DNA of 64,000 nucleotides from Pachyseris speciosa (taxonomy: Eukaryota > Cnidaria > Anthozoa > Scleractinia > Pachyseridae): positions 214,501-278,500 of the forward strand of contig JAEMWC010000348.1 in NCBI GenBank assembly GCA_016490735.1, read 5' to 3'. Below the pieces are notes generated by a model that saw nothing but the letters and a program-made list of their open reading frames with translations, ran no database searches and was not told where the DNA came from. Of this stretch, positions 45,901 through 57,041 are shown in pieces. Position numbers and translations under genes: made by a program. Each line of letters begins with the position of its first letter. Position 1 is the first letter of the stretch.

Positions 45901-48848
45901 GACGCATATATCAATTCCAACACTTCTCGTAAACCGGACCCTGCCATCAGATGGCCAATACTTCCAAGAAAGCTCATCTCCGCGTGAAAGGCACCTAGAC
46001 GCACGATAACTTTGCGCAAATCACTGTTAGCTGGCTCCGTCTGTATGATGTTAAAGGCCTTTAACCACAGTGGCTGGTCAAACGTGACGATGGGATTTGC
46101 AATACTGTGTTGCTTAGCATGCTCGGAAACAAAGTGCAAGGTGGAAGAGACACACGTAACATCACTTGGATTCATATCGATCATAGGAAGGAACATAACA
46201 GAAGACTTGCCCTGGTGTCTTCCTTGGTGAACAAGTTGCATCATTCCACTCCAAGATGGGCGTGGGTTGCCAAACAGTAGAGAAGTCTTCCATAAGATGT
46301 CAAGGCTAGCAGTGGGGTCTTCTGCTCGTACAAGAACCAAGTCTTTATATTTGATCTCCACGTTCACCTGTCGGGGCCCGCATGGATGTATTTCTACCCT
46401 TCCAGTTGCCGAGATTTCTTCGGGAGTAACTTTGCGTCGCGCAACATTACGACTGTGTTTGGTGCCAGGTGTTACGACTGCAATCATTCCCATACCGTGG
46501 AAGGTGTTATGCCCGTCGAGAGTCCTAATGTTGTGGTCAACATTGTCGGCTGCGTACTGAACAAACTCGCCGTTAAAAGAAGGTATATCAGTTCCTTGGC
46601 TAAGCGCAGCATTCTTGTTGAACATTTGTACTTCCTGGTATGATGAACAAAATCCGTGTTGATGCAAGGTGTCAATAAGGAAGCGTGAGGCGAAATTGTG
46701 GTGCAACTGAACTGCAAGCCCGATCTGTAGAGGTGCGATAACTACCCGTGGCCGAGCAGCTTGAACAATTGCCTGCCCGATAGACGCTACCTTCAGTGTG
46801 TTATTTTTCTCCGAGTTAAGAACACTCAAAAAGGTTGAAAGCGAAGCGGGAAGGTAGCGGGCGTGTGATTCGGCATCGGTTGTTATTGTAGGGTAGCTGT
46901 CACTTGATGTCGGGATTGATTTGAGGTCGTTTTTAATTAGCTTAGCTGCTGTTTTGATGATGTTCTCTTGTTCTTCTTTGATATCTAAAACATCTTGGTG
47001 GGCGTGAAACTCTTGTAAGATTGCCGTAGCCGTGGTTTTGAAAGTTACTACGTTCGGCTTACCGTTAATATCCGTTATAATGATCTTATCTCCAAAGTAT
47101 TCCAAAAGTTTGGTTTTCATGTGTGACCGTCCATAAGCTTCACTCTCTGTATCATTCAAATATTCTTTCATTTTCTCCACTAGATCACCAACTGTTATCT
47201 GCTCGTCGTCATTCTCTTCGAGAAACTTCGTAACTTTTACAAAAGCCTGGTTCTTTTCTTCATTTTGGGGGCGACCGATTTTCCTCTTTTTCATGACAGG
47301 CAGCTCATCTGCCTCATAAACTTGAGGTAATTGCCTATTTGTGCGAAAGTTCACATTGCAGGTTTGGTGGTAAATAGCGTCAGCCGCAGGCAAATCGTGG
47401 ACATTCATAAGCCTAGCTCTTATTGTTTCCGACCAGTCGTCGTTCCTCTCCGAACAAATTTTTAATATCGTGTCCTTTGTTTCAATTGTTGTTACCCTGA
47501 ATGCTTCACCCAGTCTTTTTCTCTTCGAATTCAACCCTAATTCAACTTTGGTACCACAAAAGAAGCAATCAGTCTTGAAGGAAAAACATTGTTCCGCTTT
47601 GCGAGTTAGGGAGCGACGACTACTAGTTGTTACATCTGAGACAGATTTTTTGGCTCGATTGATGCTGCTGGGACGACAGTACTCTCGCCGGCAGTTCTGA
47701 TGTACCTGCTGCCCAGGGACCGTAGTGATGTTATCAACCCGCTCTGCGCTGGCCCGGTTTATCCCTTCGCTTCCCTTTTCTTTCAAAGTCACGACGTCGC
47801 CCTCGCCATTGAGACTTTTTTTACAAATAATACAATTCGCTGTTTCATCCATTAGTACTTGGAACTCTTAGTCTGAAATTATAGGCAAATGGCAAATTGA
47901 AGCTTGTCAATTAACAAGACGAACGTTCAGGGCATAACGCCATAATTGCCTTTTTTCAGTTTTTGAAATCAATCAAATTTGTTTTGTGTTCAAAACGCTA
48001 TATATTGTTAGCATAAATAACATCTTGTAGAAACCTTTTTCATTGAGGGACCGATTTTTAAGTCATCCGACTCGCGTAATTTGAGGCTGGTTGAATGTTA
48101 GGATATATTCAATGCCGTAATTTTCTTTTTAAAATAGAAACTCTAAGTTTAAATATGAACGAAATTCCTGAAGTGTATTGGAATCAATTCTCCTGGACCT
48201 TTTAATTTTCAACTTGAACCAAAGTGCAAAATTTGCAGCGCGTCCGCTTAATTTATTACTTCATAAGTGAAAGAAAGCATTTCCTTCGTCTTAAGCGAAA
48301 ATTTTCGCCAGTTTTATTAATTTCAGTACGATTCCTGGACATTTTCTTTAAATTCTGACGGAAAAAATAGATGAATTTACTAATGAGTTTAAGTTTTGAG
48401 ACAAAAAAGTAAGCGCGAAGCGAGAAGTGAAAAACAGATTTTTCACCAAGGTAAAATTGATTTGGGAAGTCTCTACTCAAGATGCTTGAGTGAAATATTT
48501 TTTTCTTGAATGAAATTATCTTAGAACATGACATTACTTTTACTTTCAGTGTGAAAATATCCTTTTTAAGTTCTAAATTCGCTTGTGGAAGACATAATTC
48601 CTCAGCTATTCCTCGCTAAATACTTCACCCAGATAGTTAACGATAGTAGCTATGTTCTACAGGTTTTACATGTTTTTTTCTAATTAAAGAATCTTATACA
48701 TAACTTTTATTTTATTTAATAGGTACATAAATGCACTTACCTAGGAAGAAAACACAATAAATCCTCTCGATCTTCACTAACCCATCCTGCACGTGGCTTC
48801 AAACTCGAGCAAAACAACAGGCAGTGCATGCAACCTCGTTTCCATGCT
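42645..48848. mobile_element. Candidate extent of the Academ-type element
   Basis: Bounded by AGCATGAAAACGAGGCTG at 42645 and its inverse CAACCTCGTTTCCATGCT at 48831-48848 (16 of 18 matching). No target duplication is evident, so these may be chance or subterminal sequences. The gene inside is the main support for an element here. Confidence 0.35.
42966..47852 (-). CDS. Academ-type transposase with XPG/FEN-like nuclease domain, apparently intact
   Basis: Four exons: 47852-45764, 45665-45585, 45483-45397 and 45307-42966, all with GT-AG borders and matching phase 1 junctions. Joined length is 4,599 nt, one open frame of 1,532 residues. The N-terminus has Cys/His pairs (CIICKKSL, HQNCRREYC, CFFCGTKV, HQTCNVNF). 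The middle has a transposase-like core with candidate acidic residues YAADNVDHN, VTFDQPLW and RLGAFHAEMSFLG, then GKAISRAVRAH. The C-terminal exon has a FEN1/XPG-like nuclease signature (VVFDGYDE, HANGDADLLIV, ILVGDDTDLLVLL, FLHAVTGCDTTS followed by YGVGKATA) and a final Cys-rich tail (CNCSSDCSSMRCICRKNGM...C..C). This combination is what I recall of Academ elements. Codon use and intact splicing suggest recent activity. Confidence 0.75.
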
Positions 48849-49019
48849 GCGCAGTATTAGTCTATATAGAGCTCTAAAAAAACTCGTTTTTTGTCAACTT
48901 CCCCAACTCGGATTTTCGGGGACTTTTGATATGTTGTAGAGGACATGTTCCTGGACCAAAAACCGTTAAAAAACCTTCTTTTGCAATTAGTGGCAGGTTG
49001 ACCGTCTTTTGGCGATAAA
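47853..49019. other. 5' flank of the Academ-type gene
   Basis: AT-rich non-coding sequence, expected to hold the promoter on minus. No clear TATA box or repeat was recognised. Includes the candidate right terminus at 48831-48848. Confidence 0.4.
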
Positions 49020-49262
49020 ATGCCTGGACTATATACCCATGAATGATGAACAAATGACTATGAATATATGAAAAGCATATATTTGAACTGTGGATTAATG
49101 AATGAATATGTGAGTGATCATCACAGTTATGAATACTACTTAAGCAATAGTGAAAATAAAGCCTGAAAAAAGATTCAGGCTTGTACGGGATTCGAACACA
49201 CGACCTCTGCGACACTGCTGCAGTCCTCTACGAACTCAGCTAACAAACCAACTGGGAAGTGG
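49020..49262 (-). repeat. tRNA-headed SINE, copy 1
   Basis: On minus it shows an A-box-like TTAGCTGAGTTCGTAGAGGA, a B-box GTGTTCGAATCCCGTAC, then the hairpin GCCTGAATC..TTCAGGC. The tail follows as TTTATTTTCACTATTGCTTA, AGTAGTATTCATAACTGTGA, and onward to CATTCATGGGTATATAG. The same order of blocks recurs at 56.8-57.2 kb. Confidence 0.75.
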
Positions 49263-49279
49263 TCATTCAGTTGGTATGT

Positions 49280-49372
49280 AATATACCCGTGAATGATGAA
49301 CAAATGGCTATGAGCATATGAACATCATGTGTGCACTGCAGATTAATGAATATGTGAGCAGGGTTCAAAGTA
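49280..49372 (-). repeat. SINE 3' tail, truncated copy
   Basis: Contains only the tail of the same SINE in the same orientation (TCACATATTCATTAATCTGC ... TTTGTTCATCATTCACGGGT). Followed at 49,373-49,500 by two copies of a 65-bp unit beginning GCAGGGTTCAAA. Confidence 0.6.
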
Positions 49373-49500
49373 AAATCACAGCTTTTGGCCTAATTTTGTA
49401 GGCTTTTTGTGTCAAGGCCCATTTTCTCTCAGCAGGGTTCAAAATAAAATCACAGCTTTTGGCCTAAGTTTGTAGGCTTTTTTGTCAAGGATCATTAATT
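49373..49500. repeat. Two-copy tandem repeat of about 65 bp
   Basis: GCAGGGTTCAAAGTAAAATC, then ACAGCTTTTGGCCTAA and TTGTAGGCTTTT, appears at about 49,378 and again at about 49,432. Confidence 0.7.
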
Positions 49501-50310
49501 TTTCTCCTGGCTCAATATTATAGGGAACGTGATTAATTACAGCACTTTAAGGATTGAAACATCAGGGCCAGCACAGCAAGTTTGCATTTGGGGGGGGGGG
49601 TGTTAGCATGAGTCAACTTGGAGGTCCCCTAGAAAATTTTTGAATCAAAGTCCTCTGAAATGGCTGGAAATGCATTTAAAACTAACATGGTGGTGAAACA
49701 TATACATTCAGCAACAAAAACGTGAGATTGAAAGGTAACTTCAAATTTTTTCAGTATTACTTGCTATTTACTGCACAGTCCCTGAATATTGAATGCACAG
49801 GAAACAATACAAGGCTGTGCTCTAGCAGTGCCCGGTCACCTGAAGCAACTAACTTTTGGCATTGGGTGACTGGGAAAAATTATTGGTTGCCCGACCAGGC
49901 ACCTTTGTGTGAAGTCCTTGTGCAGTCAAGAAAATGAAAGTTTATAACACATTAGTTTTGGTCTATTGTTTTAGTGAAGCATGGCGAGAAAAATTCTTTC
50001 CAAAAACAGCAAGAACAGTTCTTTCCAGGTGATTTCTTATGTAACCTAACGCCGCTTGACTTGCACGTGACAAGCTGCATGAGCCGCAAATATCTGCACC
50101 GTTTATCAAAGCTGAAATAATCGAGATCCTCGTCAAATGGTTTTATTCTGGTTTGTTTTAGTGTCCATCAGAAGTTTTTGGTGGACTGACAGTTCAAAGC
50201 ATTTATCTTTGTATGAATGATTAGTAAAAAACAACAGTTGTCATGAATTTATGCAAATTATTCTGCGGTTTTCATTTGGCCTTGTCTAAAATATTCACGT
50301 TGCGTTACGT
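49501..50310. other. Non-coding stretch
   Basis: Contains a poly-G run (49,592-49,600) and no recognisable gene or repeat family. Confidence 0.4.
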
Positions 50311-50530
50311 CTACTTCTTGTCAACCTTCAGCCTCAGTTTTGTTTCCATACCACAAAGAAACAAAATAAACTTTAAATCAAATGAAGAATGATCCTCGCA
50401 GTTGTGAACGCAATTTATGCAATTGCAAAAAGAAGCCTGAAGAAAATTGAGGACTTCAGTGGGGTTTGAACCCGTGACCTTGTGATACCGGTGCAATGCT
50501 CTCTAACCAACTGAGCTATGAAGCCACTGA
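50311..50530 (-). repeat. tRNA-headed SINE, subfamily 2, copy 1
   Basis: Minus strand carries TAGCTCAGTTGGTTAGAGAG (A-box), ACGGGTTCAAACCCC (B-box), the GCCTGAAG hairpin and the tail ATTGCATAAATTGCGTTCAC. The tail differs from the 49 kb copies, so a second subfamily. Confidence 0.7.
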
Positions 50531-50790
50531 TGTTGGGAGCTGGTCAATTATGGGTTCATATGTTCCTGTGAAAGAAATGAATGTGATTGATATATGAAAT
50601 AAATCATATGAACTGCGTAAATGAAATCAAATGAATGTCATGGGTTCAAACCCCGTTGAAGTCCTGAATTTTTTTCAGGCTTTTCGCAATTGCATAAATT
50701 GCGTTCACAACTGCGAGGATGATTCTTCATTTGATTTCATTTGCGCAGTTCATATGATTTCTTTCATACATCAATCAGAAAATAAACTTT
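50531..50790 (+). repeat. SINE subfamily 2, further copies
   Basis: 50,531-50,635 is the tail of a minus-orientation copy (GTTCCTGTGAAAGAAATGAA...). From 50,636 a plus-orientation copy starts inside the B-box (GGGTTCAAACCCCG), with TTTTTTTCAGGC, AATTGCATAAATTGCGTTCA and GTTCATATGATTTCTTTCAT. Two copies meet in opposite orientation. Confidence 0.6.
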
Positions 50791-51138
50791 GCCATGATAA
50801 GCAGCCACAGAAAAGAATTAGAGATATAGGTTTTCTTTTGTTCCCTTGTTGTTTTACGCAAGTCCCTCAAAACAAAATGTGTGGGCTTTGTCCGTGGTTG
50901 CAAAATTGTTGCTGTTTTTGGTATTAAAAAAGGTGCAAGACTTAAGAAAGCTTGAATTTGCTGCTTGCATGCTGCTATATCAGTCAATACATAAAATTAA
51001 TGGCAAATGTAAACAAAGGAAGAATGGTGTGACACTTCAGCCTTCATGAATTAACTTGCAATTTGTAACATGAGGCTCCATGGCATTTCTGTTACTTCAA
51101 TGTTTTTCACGAACACCAGGTCCAATTAAACTTTTATA

Positions 51139-52142
51139 TTAACCCATTGGTGCCTGTGCCGGCCAAAACCTTCCGCACAAGACTCCCATGCTTCAAAACA
51201 TTGCAACTTTCTCAATTGCACGAATATTGCCTTAACTGTCAGTCTGTCCTTTAAATTTGGATATCCAATAAATGCAAGAAACATAGCAATTTTTACCAAA
51301 TATGGCCTTTTGAGTTTGGACAAGAATGAAACTGACCGTTTTTAACATCAAAGAGAAACGATGAAAATGCCCCTTTTTGCCTTAATATTTTAAAGAAATC
51401 ATTGTCAAAAAAACCAAACTTCAACCATCATAACAAAATTCAGTCCTTGCTCTAGCTTAAAAATGACTTTTTTTGTTCATATTCTTCTCCTGAGTGTAGA
51501 TACAGCCTTTTGTTCCAGTGCATTCGGGCCTTCCTGCCATTTTCAACATCTTCACCGCATTGCATGCTGGGAAATAATGATAATTTTTGACAGTGCCCGT
51601 TCCTTCCCCCAATTCTTTCACATATAAACTAAGTCTACAGCCACTCCGACCTACTGCCAAAAAATTGTGCTCGTGGTCATCTTCAGTGCTCACAAATTCC
51701 AAAATATGCGGTGGTAGGTTGAGAAATTCATCAGTAGTCGAGTGCCAAAGGTACTAAGTGTCCGACAGGCCAAATTCCCAGTTCGTCAAATAACAAGCCA
51801 AATTTGACAACAAAGTACATCACCTTGCTCGATTCTTTGAGAAAGTGGACTCTTAGCTACCATCACGCTTAATGATGCTAATCAGGCAGCCACTAAAGAT
51901 GAAAAATGGCTGTAAACTTAGCAAAAATCGCAAGCAAACCGAACTTGGGCTGTTCTTGTAGCTCAACGGATGAAAAATAGCTACGTCAGAATGATGTTTT
52001 CAGAAACCTTGAGCCTGCAGTGCCTTAGGACAGCACCACGTTTCCATGGTAGTTTCAAATAAAGGGTCACGAAATGCTATGGATCGTTTATAGGTGGAAA
52101 ATCACTCTGAAAACATAAAAACGGCTGAAGTCAATGGGTTAA
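51139..52142. mobile_element. 1 kb TTAA-bounded non-autonomous element
   Basis: Left TTAACCCATTGG (51139-) and right CAATGGGTTAA (-52142) are inverted and both end in TTAA. The interior shares blocks with the repeats at 4.25-4.83 and 10.75-11.59 kb (for example GAGAAAGTGGACTCTTAGCT with AAGCGTGA-type flanks, and GGAGTGGCTGTAGACTTAGT inverse). No transposase. TTAA ends with CCC/GGG termini suggest a piggyBac-type element; inference only. Confidence 0.6.
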
Positions 52143-53575
52143 TATTGCAATAAATCACAGAACTGCTTCACAATGGCTCTCTCTCCATGTGGTTTTCTCT
52201 TCTGATAACAATGCAACTTCATCGATATCCAAAGTGGTATCCACTTCCTCCAGCTCTTCATCTTCGTCTGTCGCGGCAGTGTGAGACTCCCTCTCTGTGT
52301 CACCACTAACATATGCCAGCGCCATTCTTCCAGAAATTCAGTGCTCTCCATTGCTCTTGTTCTCTTCTGCCCTCCATTTCTTGGTAGATACTGCTTCCTC
52401 TTCCCTTGATTTGGTCTCCTCTTTGCATCACTCCAAAGTTCTATGGCTAGATCACTGAAACTGTCATGAAAAGCTGTGAGAGTGGGGCCTGTCACTTTAA
52501 TGCGCAACAAATCTGTCAAGTTAGACTCATTTAACCTGTTGTGCCAGTCAGTTTTGACCACTCGTAGGTATGAGATAAAGAACACACAGCATTGCCATAT
52601 GGGCAAAATAGGCACAGCTCAGTGAGACTCCACAGTTCCTTTACCTCACCTTGCTTCAGCCTCCTCAATCTTGGCCACAGATCCATGGGGTTGATCACAT
52701 CAACTTGAAAGTATGTTGTTGCCCACTGGACTAACATAACATATTGGTCTCTCAATTGCTCATTGCAGTCAGCTGTATGGCAAGACTTTCTTCAGTGGCA
52801 TCTTTCATCTATACACGCATGTTTAACACTTTTGCAACAGCATAACCAACTTCATCTGCTTCCTTTGTTTCTTTATGGGATTCAGCAGTGTGTGTACTAT
52901 CAATGAGGCTACCATAGTGGCTTGCAAGAGAATCATAGGTGGCTTAGACGTTATGGCCCATCATACCCTTGATCACCGCCTTGCTGTGCTCAAGATTGTT
53001 TATAGGACTACCCTGGTATTGACTCTGTTGTCCTACATCAGAGAGTCCTTCTCTCTCGATGACAGAAAGAATGTGTTTAACTGTTGGCAGTGCAGACGTT
53101 GCAACAGCATCAGTTTCTTGTGCTCTGCATTGCATGATTTGGTATTGCCAGAGTGTGCTGTCAACCTTTTCAACTTGTCGGATAATGTTAATCTGGGTTG
53201 TTGTCTGGGTGAGCAGGAAAGTTTTCAGGCTGGCTCTAGAATGTCAACATTCATTGCACACTTCAGAAGCACTGATCCCTGTGCAATGCATTTCCTCTTT
53301 CCTTGAAGTTTCCCTTTATTGTTCCTCTTGCTTGTATCAGCAATAACATTCTGCACATGACACAAGTACAATCCTTGCTTGTTGATAAAGTCTTTCATTG
53401 CTTGTACTTTATGATCTATCCCGCGGGTTCCAGTTGATTTGGAAGGCTTCACTTCTCCATTCTCATAGGTATATACATCTTTCAGGATTTCATGCAAGCT
53501 ATGTAGTTCTCTCAAGTGTTTTCCCAAGTTCTGATATAAGTCATATGTGACACAGGACTTTTTCAATGACTTTTA
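52139..53575 (-). pseudogene. hAT-type transposase-derived gene (ZNF862-like), decayed
   Basis: Reading down minus: KKSCVTYDLYQNLGKHLREL...KDVYTYENGEVKPSKSTGTR, a segment with LLKCAMNVDILEPA, then ITR-like pieces IMQCRAQETDAVATS and SINNLEHSKAVIKGMMGHNV-like text. Next is QWATTYFQVDVINPMDLWPR, and the hAT dimerisation block with RVVKTDWHNRLNESNLTDLL followed by RIKVTGPTL. In hAT-derived proteins such as ZNF862/KIAA-type proteins that block reads VKTDRRSRLSEQRLTDLLRI. At least three frame changes (about 53,230, 53,110-52,940 and 52,600) make it non-functional. Ends near 52,139, where it abuts the TTAA end of the 1 kb repeat. Confidence 0.6.
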
Positions 53576-54319
53576 ATATACAAAAGACCTAAAGAAAATT
53601 ACAGAAATACAAACGAATACGAGGCTTGTGTACAAAATAAAAGCTTAAGACTAGAACAAGGAACAGAAAACATGGAGGCTCCACTGGTTCAAAATTAAGA
53701 CTAAAAAGACAAACATACACAGGCTTAGCACTGTCATGAAGACAGAAAGTAAACAACTAAACCAAAGTAATAGTGAGACAATGCAAACAACATAACAACA
53801 AAATATGCTTCCCCTGGTGGCTGATAACCTACGAACTAAAGAAAATGCAAAGCATATAAGCCGAGAGATAACTTATCAAGACGAAAGAAACAACAGAAAA
53901 CTAGTGCAAAGGAAATCTACAAAATCATGGCATGAGTTTACAATCAAATGGAACTGCACAAAATGGTATGAAGCAAGAAATATCTACAGAAAAACTAGAA
54001 AAGAATGACAACTTAACAGAAACATTATAAAGCGATTACAAAATGATGGCTTACTTAGCGAAATAAAACAGGGAAAAAAGGTACTAGAAAAATAAGGGTA
54101 ACTAACATTTGTGTTCTGATGCATGTGCTGGTTTTTTCACCCCATTGCGCACACACGGCTCAAAGGCCCACAGGGTGCCCATGATGCATAAGAAACACAC
54201 TATCACTTGCTTCCCTGCTTAAGGTTGGAGTCCTCGACAACCTCCAAATGAGATGCAAACAAAACTTAAAACAAATACGCCTAATCTTCCAAGAACAATA
54301 ACTTTAACACGATTCTCCT
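53576..54319. other. Non-coding stretch
   Basis: A-rich plus strand, no recognisable coding sequence. May be the 3' untranslated region and LTR area of the Ty3-type element on its right, but no TG...CA repeat pair was found. Confidence 0.4.
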
Positions 54320-56150
54320 ATAACCGAGCATTGCTAGCTAACAACTGAGCTATAAGAAGATTTAACTGTGCTAAAGAGTTCAATATCTCTCGGTGTGTTA
54401 CTGTTGTGGCAGCTGCTGTGGTCATGTCCTCTCTGAGCACTGGTCTTGGCAAATGGTAAGGATTAGAGTGTTGTCCAGTACCTGCTCGGGTTAAGCGCCT
54501 AACCTCGTGGGTTGGTTTCTGCTGGTCTCACCACTGGTACTCCAAATTTGCCTTCTTCACTGACATTAGGCTGTAAACCTTTTGGCTCCTCCGGATCAGC
54601 TCCACAACTGATGGGCGGCTTAGCAACCACATGATATTCGGAAACAGCATCCTTCTGACACACCTCAGATTGTGACTGTGCAAGGGCTTCAGGCAGCACT
54701 TCCTGGTCATCATCACCGTCGTGAGCATAATCATCCAGCACTGAAAAAGGGGCACTGCCTTGTTGCCGTGATATCATCAGTTCAATGTCCTCCTCTTTGT
54801 TACTGCTCTCCTCGGCCTCTAGTGACACATCACTTCTTGTTGGGGCTCCATCACTGTCACATACACTATTGGAGCTTGTGGGACCTTCTTGGCATTGTGC
54901 GTCTTACTGTGTTACATGAAGGATATCGTTCCTGTGGACGGTTCTGGACTTGTTCCCTTCTGTGGATGCCTCTAGGGGTACCACAAGATATGTGTTCCCA
55001 ATGGCAAGTCATTTTTTCACCTTGTATGAAGTTGCATCCCACACATCCTGCATCCTGTTATGACCCTGCACACGATTCCGGAGAAAGACTCGGGCATGTA
55101 CAGATATGCTTGTATGCTTGTATCAGTTGCTTTGATGTTGTGCCTGGTCTGGCGCCGCAAAACCTCTTTCTCTGTCCTTGCTGAGGCAAGTTTGAAAGCT
55201 TGGTCTAGACGCTCCTAGTTCTCTGCGATCCATTCCATGCACTCCTCAGCTTGACCTGATGACCACAGGAAGCATTGGCTCCCGGCCAAAGAACGGATAG
55301 TATGGTTGAGCTATATTTGAGTGCAGGGCGCAATTGTATGCAAACACAAGTTCAAGGCAAAGTATGCAGTATGCATGGTTCTGTTAAAGTGTTTGTGCTG
55401 GCCATTGCCCTCTGGATGGCAGTTTGACTCTTCGTGATGTCATTCATAAATCTTGCAGAGCTCCTGAATGACCTTGCTCTCAAAATTCCACCCTTGATCG
55501 TTGTGGATCCTCTTGGGTACACAAAACCTCACAAACCATTCTTTCACCAACACCCGTGCTACAGTGGTTGCCTTTTGGTCCTTTGTGGGAATAGCCTGCG
55601 TGAATTTCTTGAAAACATCAGTAAGGACTAAGACATTCTCTATGCCACCACTACTTTTCTCAAGTACAGTAATATCAATTGCCAAGATCTCCAAGGGTCT
55701 ACTAGCTGTCAAGAAACCCATGGTTGGATGAAGCATCTTCCCTGCTTTGGCCAGAGTACACCGCTTGCACTTCTGACAGTAGTCAGCAACATCACTTGCT
55801 AATCTGGGCCAGTAACATTGCCTTTATGCAAGCAATGTAGTCTTCTCCACAGCTTGATGGCCCATATCATTGTGAACAACACAATACAGGACGCCATCCT
55901 CTTCACTACAAATCATTTTATGCTTTTCCACTCTCTCAGCAGTTTGCGTCCAGATTTTGCTTCTTTCATCAGCTGACCAAGAGTTAAGGGGTACTTTTTT
56001 TCCCAGTAGTTCCACAGCCTACCAACTGTCTTATCGCCTTTCTGCATGATAGCCATATCTCTCTGGGAAATGGATGGAAAGGTTGATGTAGCCTTGGGCG
56101 CAACGGTTGGTGACCTGGTACGCGACTTGTGAAGCAACTCCCTTTCCATG
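54320..56150 (-). pseudogene. 3' part of a Ty3/Gypsy-type pol: integrase and C-terminal extension
   Basis: Minus order: ISQRDMAIMQKGDKTVGRLW (about 56,060), the H2C2 zinc finger (HNDMGHQAVEKT, YWPRLASDVADYCQKCKRC, about 55,880-55,750), then integrase core with Asp in LAIDITVLEKSSGGI and Asp in IHNDQGWNFESK. The third catalytic position reads EGNGQHKHFNRT where relatives have VERFNRT, so the catalytic Glu appears lost. The C-terminal segment follows as AFKLASARTEKEVLRRQTRH, RVQGHNRMQDVWDA-like text, then an acidic tail to about 54,320 (HSNPYHLPRPVLREDMTTAA). Reverse transcriptase and protease are absent; stops near 55,440 and frameshifts occur. Dead fragment. Confidence 0.75.
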
Positions 56151-56162
56151 GCTGCTTCAATA

Positions 56163-56290
56163 CAGAAGTTATGTAACCGATTCAACGTAACCAATTCGAC
56201 GTAAGGGGCCTCTGAACAATCATGATTAGTGTATTGTTCAGAGGCCCCTTGCATGGAATTTGTTACATTGAATCGGTTACATAACTTCTG
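56163..56290. repeat. 128-bp near-perfect hairpin
   Basis: Arms 56163-56220 and 56233-56290 (58 bp each) are inverted with about 5 mismatches, separated by 12 bp. The left arm overlaps the end of the Ty3-type coding fragment, so the right arm is probably an inverted duplicate of it. Confidence 0.85.
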
Positions 56291-56329
56291 TCACTCACTT
56301 TTTCTGTATTTGTTAATCACCTGACTTAT

Positions 56330-56440
56330 ATAAGCTAGGACCTCAGACTAGCACAACCATTGTAAATAGTTTTTAGTTCTTAGGTTTTAAACTTTTTAAT
56401 CTGAAGAAGGCTGAACAGCCGAAATGTCATTACATTCATC
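56330..56440 (+). mobile_element. Penelope-like terminal segment with hammerhead-like motif
   Basis: Starts with TATATAAGCTAGGACCTC. At 56398-56433 it has a hammerhead core: CTGAAGA, a stem-loop GGCTGAACAGCC, GAAA, TGTC and ATT pairing with the AAT before CTGAAGA. Hammerhead ribozymes in the terminal repeats of Penelope-like elements are established knowledge. No reverse transcriptase lies nearby. Confidence 0.5.
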
Positions 56441-56619
56441 AGATCAGCTAGAAGTTCGCCCCACTGTCCTTATTTCTTTTTTATCTGCAAATTCACGTGG
56501 TGGCATAGTATCCTTTGGATCCTTCTGCTGGGAGTCCATTGTTTGTGTAAACCTCCTTATTCTGCCTATATATATAATATTCAATTGTGGAGTCGGACTA
56601 GTTCAAACACATTTATTTA

Positions 56620-56621
56620 GG

Positions 56622-56657
<36 letters not shown>

Positions 56658-56702
56658 ATATCTATATATATATCTATATCTATATTTCTATCTATCTATC
56701 CA

Positions 56703-56747
<45 letters not shown>

Positions 56748-56768
56748 GTATATGTATATGTATGTATA
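56620..56768. repeat. (TA)n microsatellite
   Basis: TATATA runs interrupted by TATC/TATG units. The open frame across it is low-complexity. Confidence 0.9.
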
Positions 56769-56799
56769 TAAAGGAAAACTGACCATAATTTCAATAAGT

Positions 56800-57018
56800 G
56801 AAAAGGCGTAGCACTGCACCAGTATCACAGAGGTTGTGGGTTTGAATCCCGTAGAAGCCTGAATTTGTTTCAGGCTTTATTTTCACTACTGCTTAAGTAG
56901 TGTTCATAACTGTGATGATCGCTCACAAGAGAAAAATTTTTCATTCATTAATCCGCAGTTCAAATGTATGATTTTCATATATTCATAGTCATTTGTTCAA
57001 CACAGGTATATTATGAGC
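56800..57018 (+). repeat. tRNA-headed SINE, subfamily 1
   Basis: Starts within the tRNA-like head (AGCACTGCACCAGTATCACA), B-box GTGGGTTTGAATCCCGTA, hairpin GCCTGAATTTGTTTCAGGC, then TTTATTTTCACTACTGCTTA and tail to AACACAGGTATATTATG. Head 5' half missing. Confidence 0.75.
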
Positions 57019-57041
57019 CAACTAAAAAACAACCAGCTCCC

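Noticed and set aside
46012..46560. Plus-strand open frames opposite the Academ-type gene
   Set aside because: Shadow frames of a strongly supported minus-strand coding exon.
45666..47852. Treating the 728-codon open frame as a separate gene from the 775-codon one
   Set aside because: Donor and acceptor sites at 45764/45665, 45585/45483 and 45397/45307 join both in one phase-consistent frame, and the domains complement each other.
56424..56771. 115-codon plus-strand open frame
   Set aside because: Half of it is (TA)n microsatellite.
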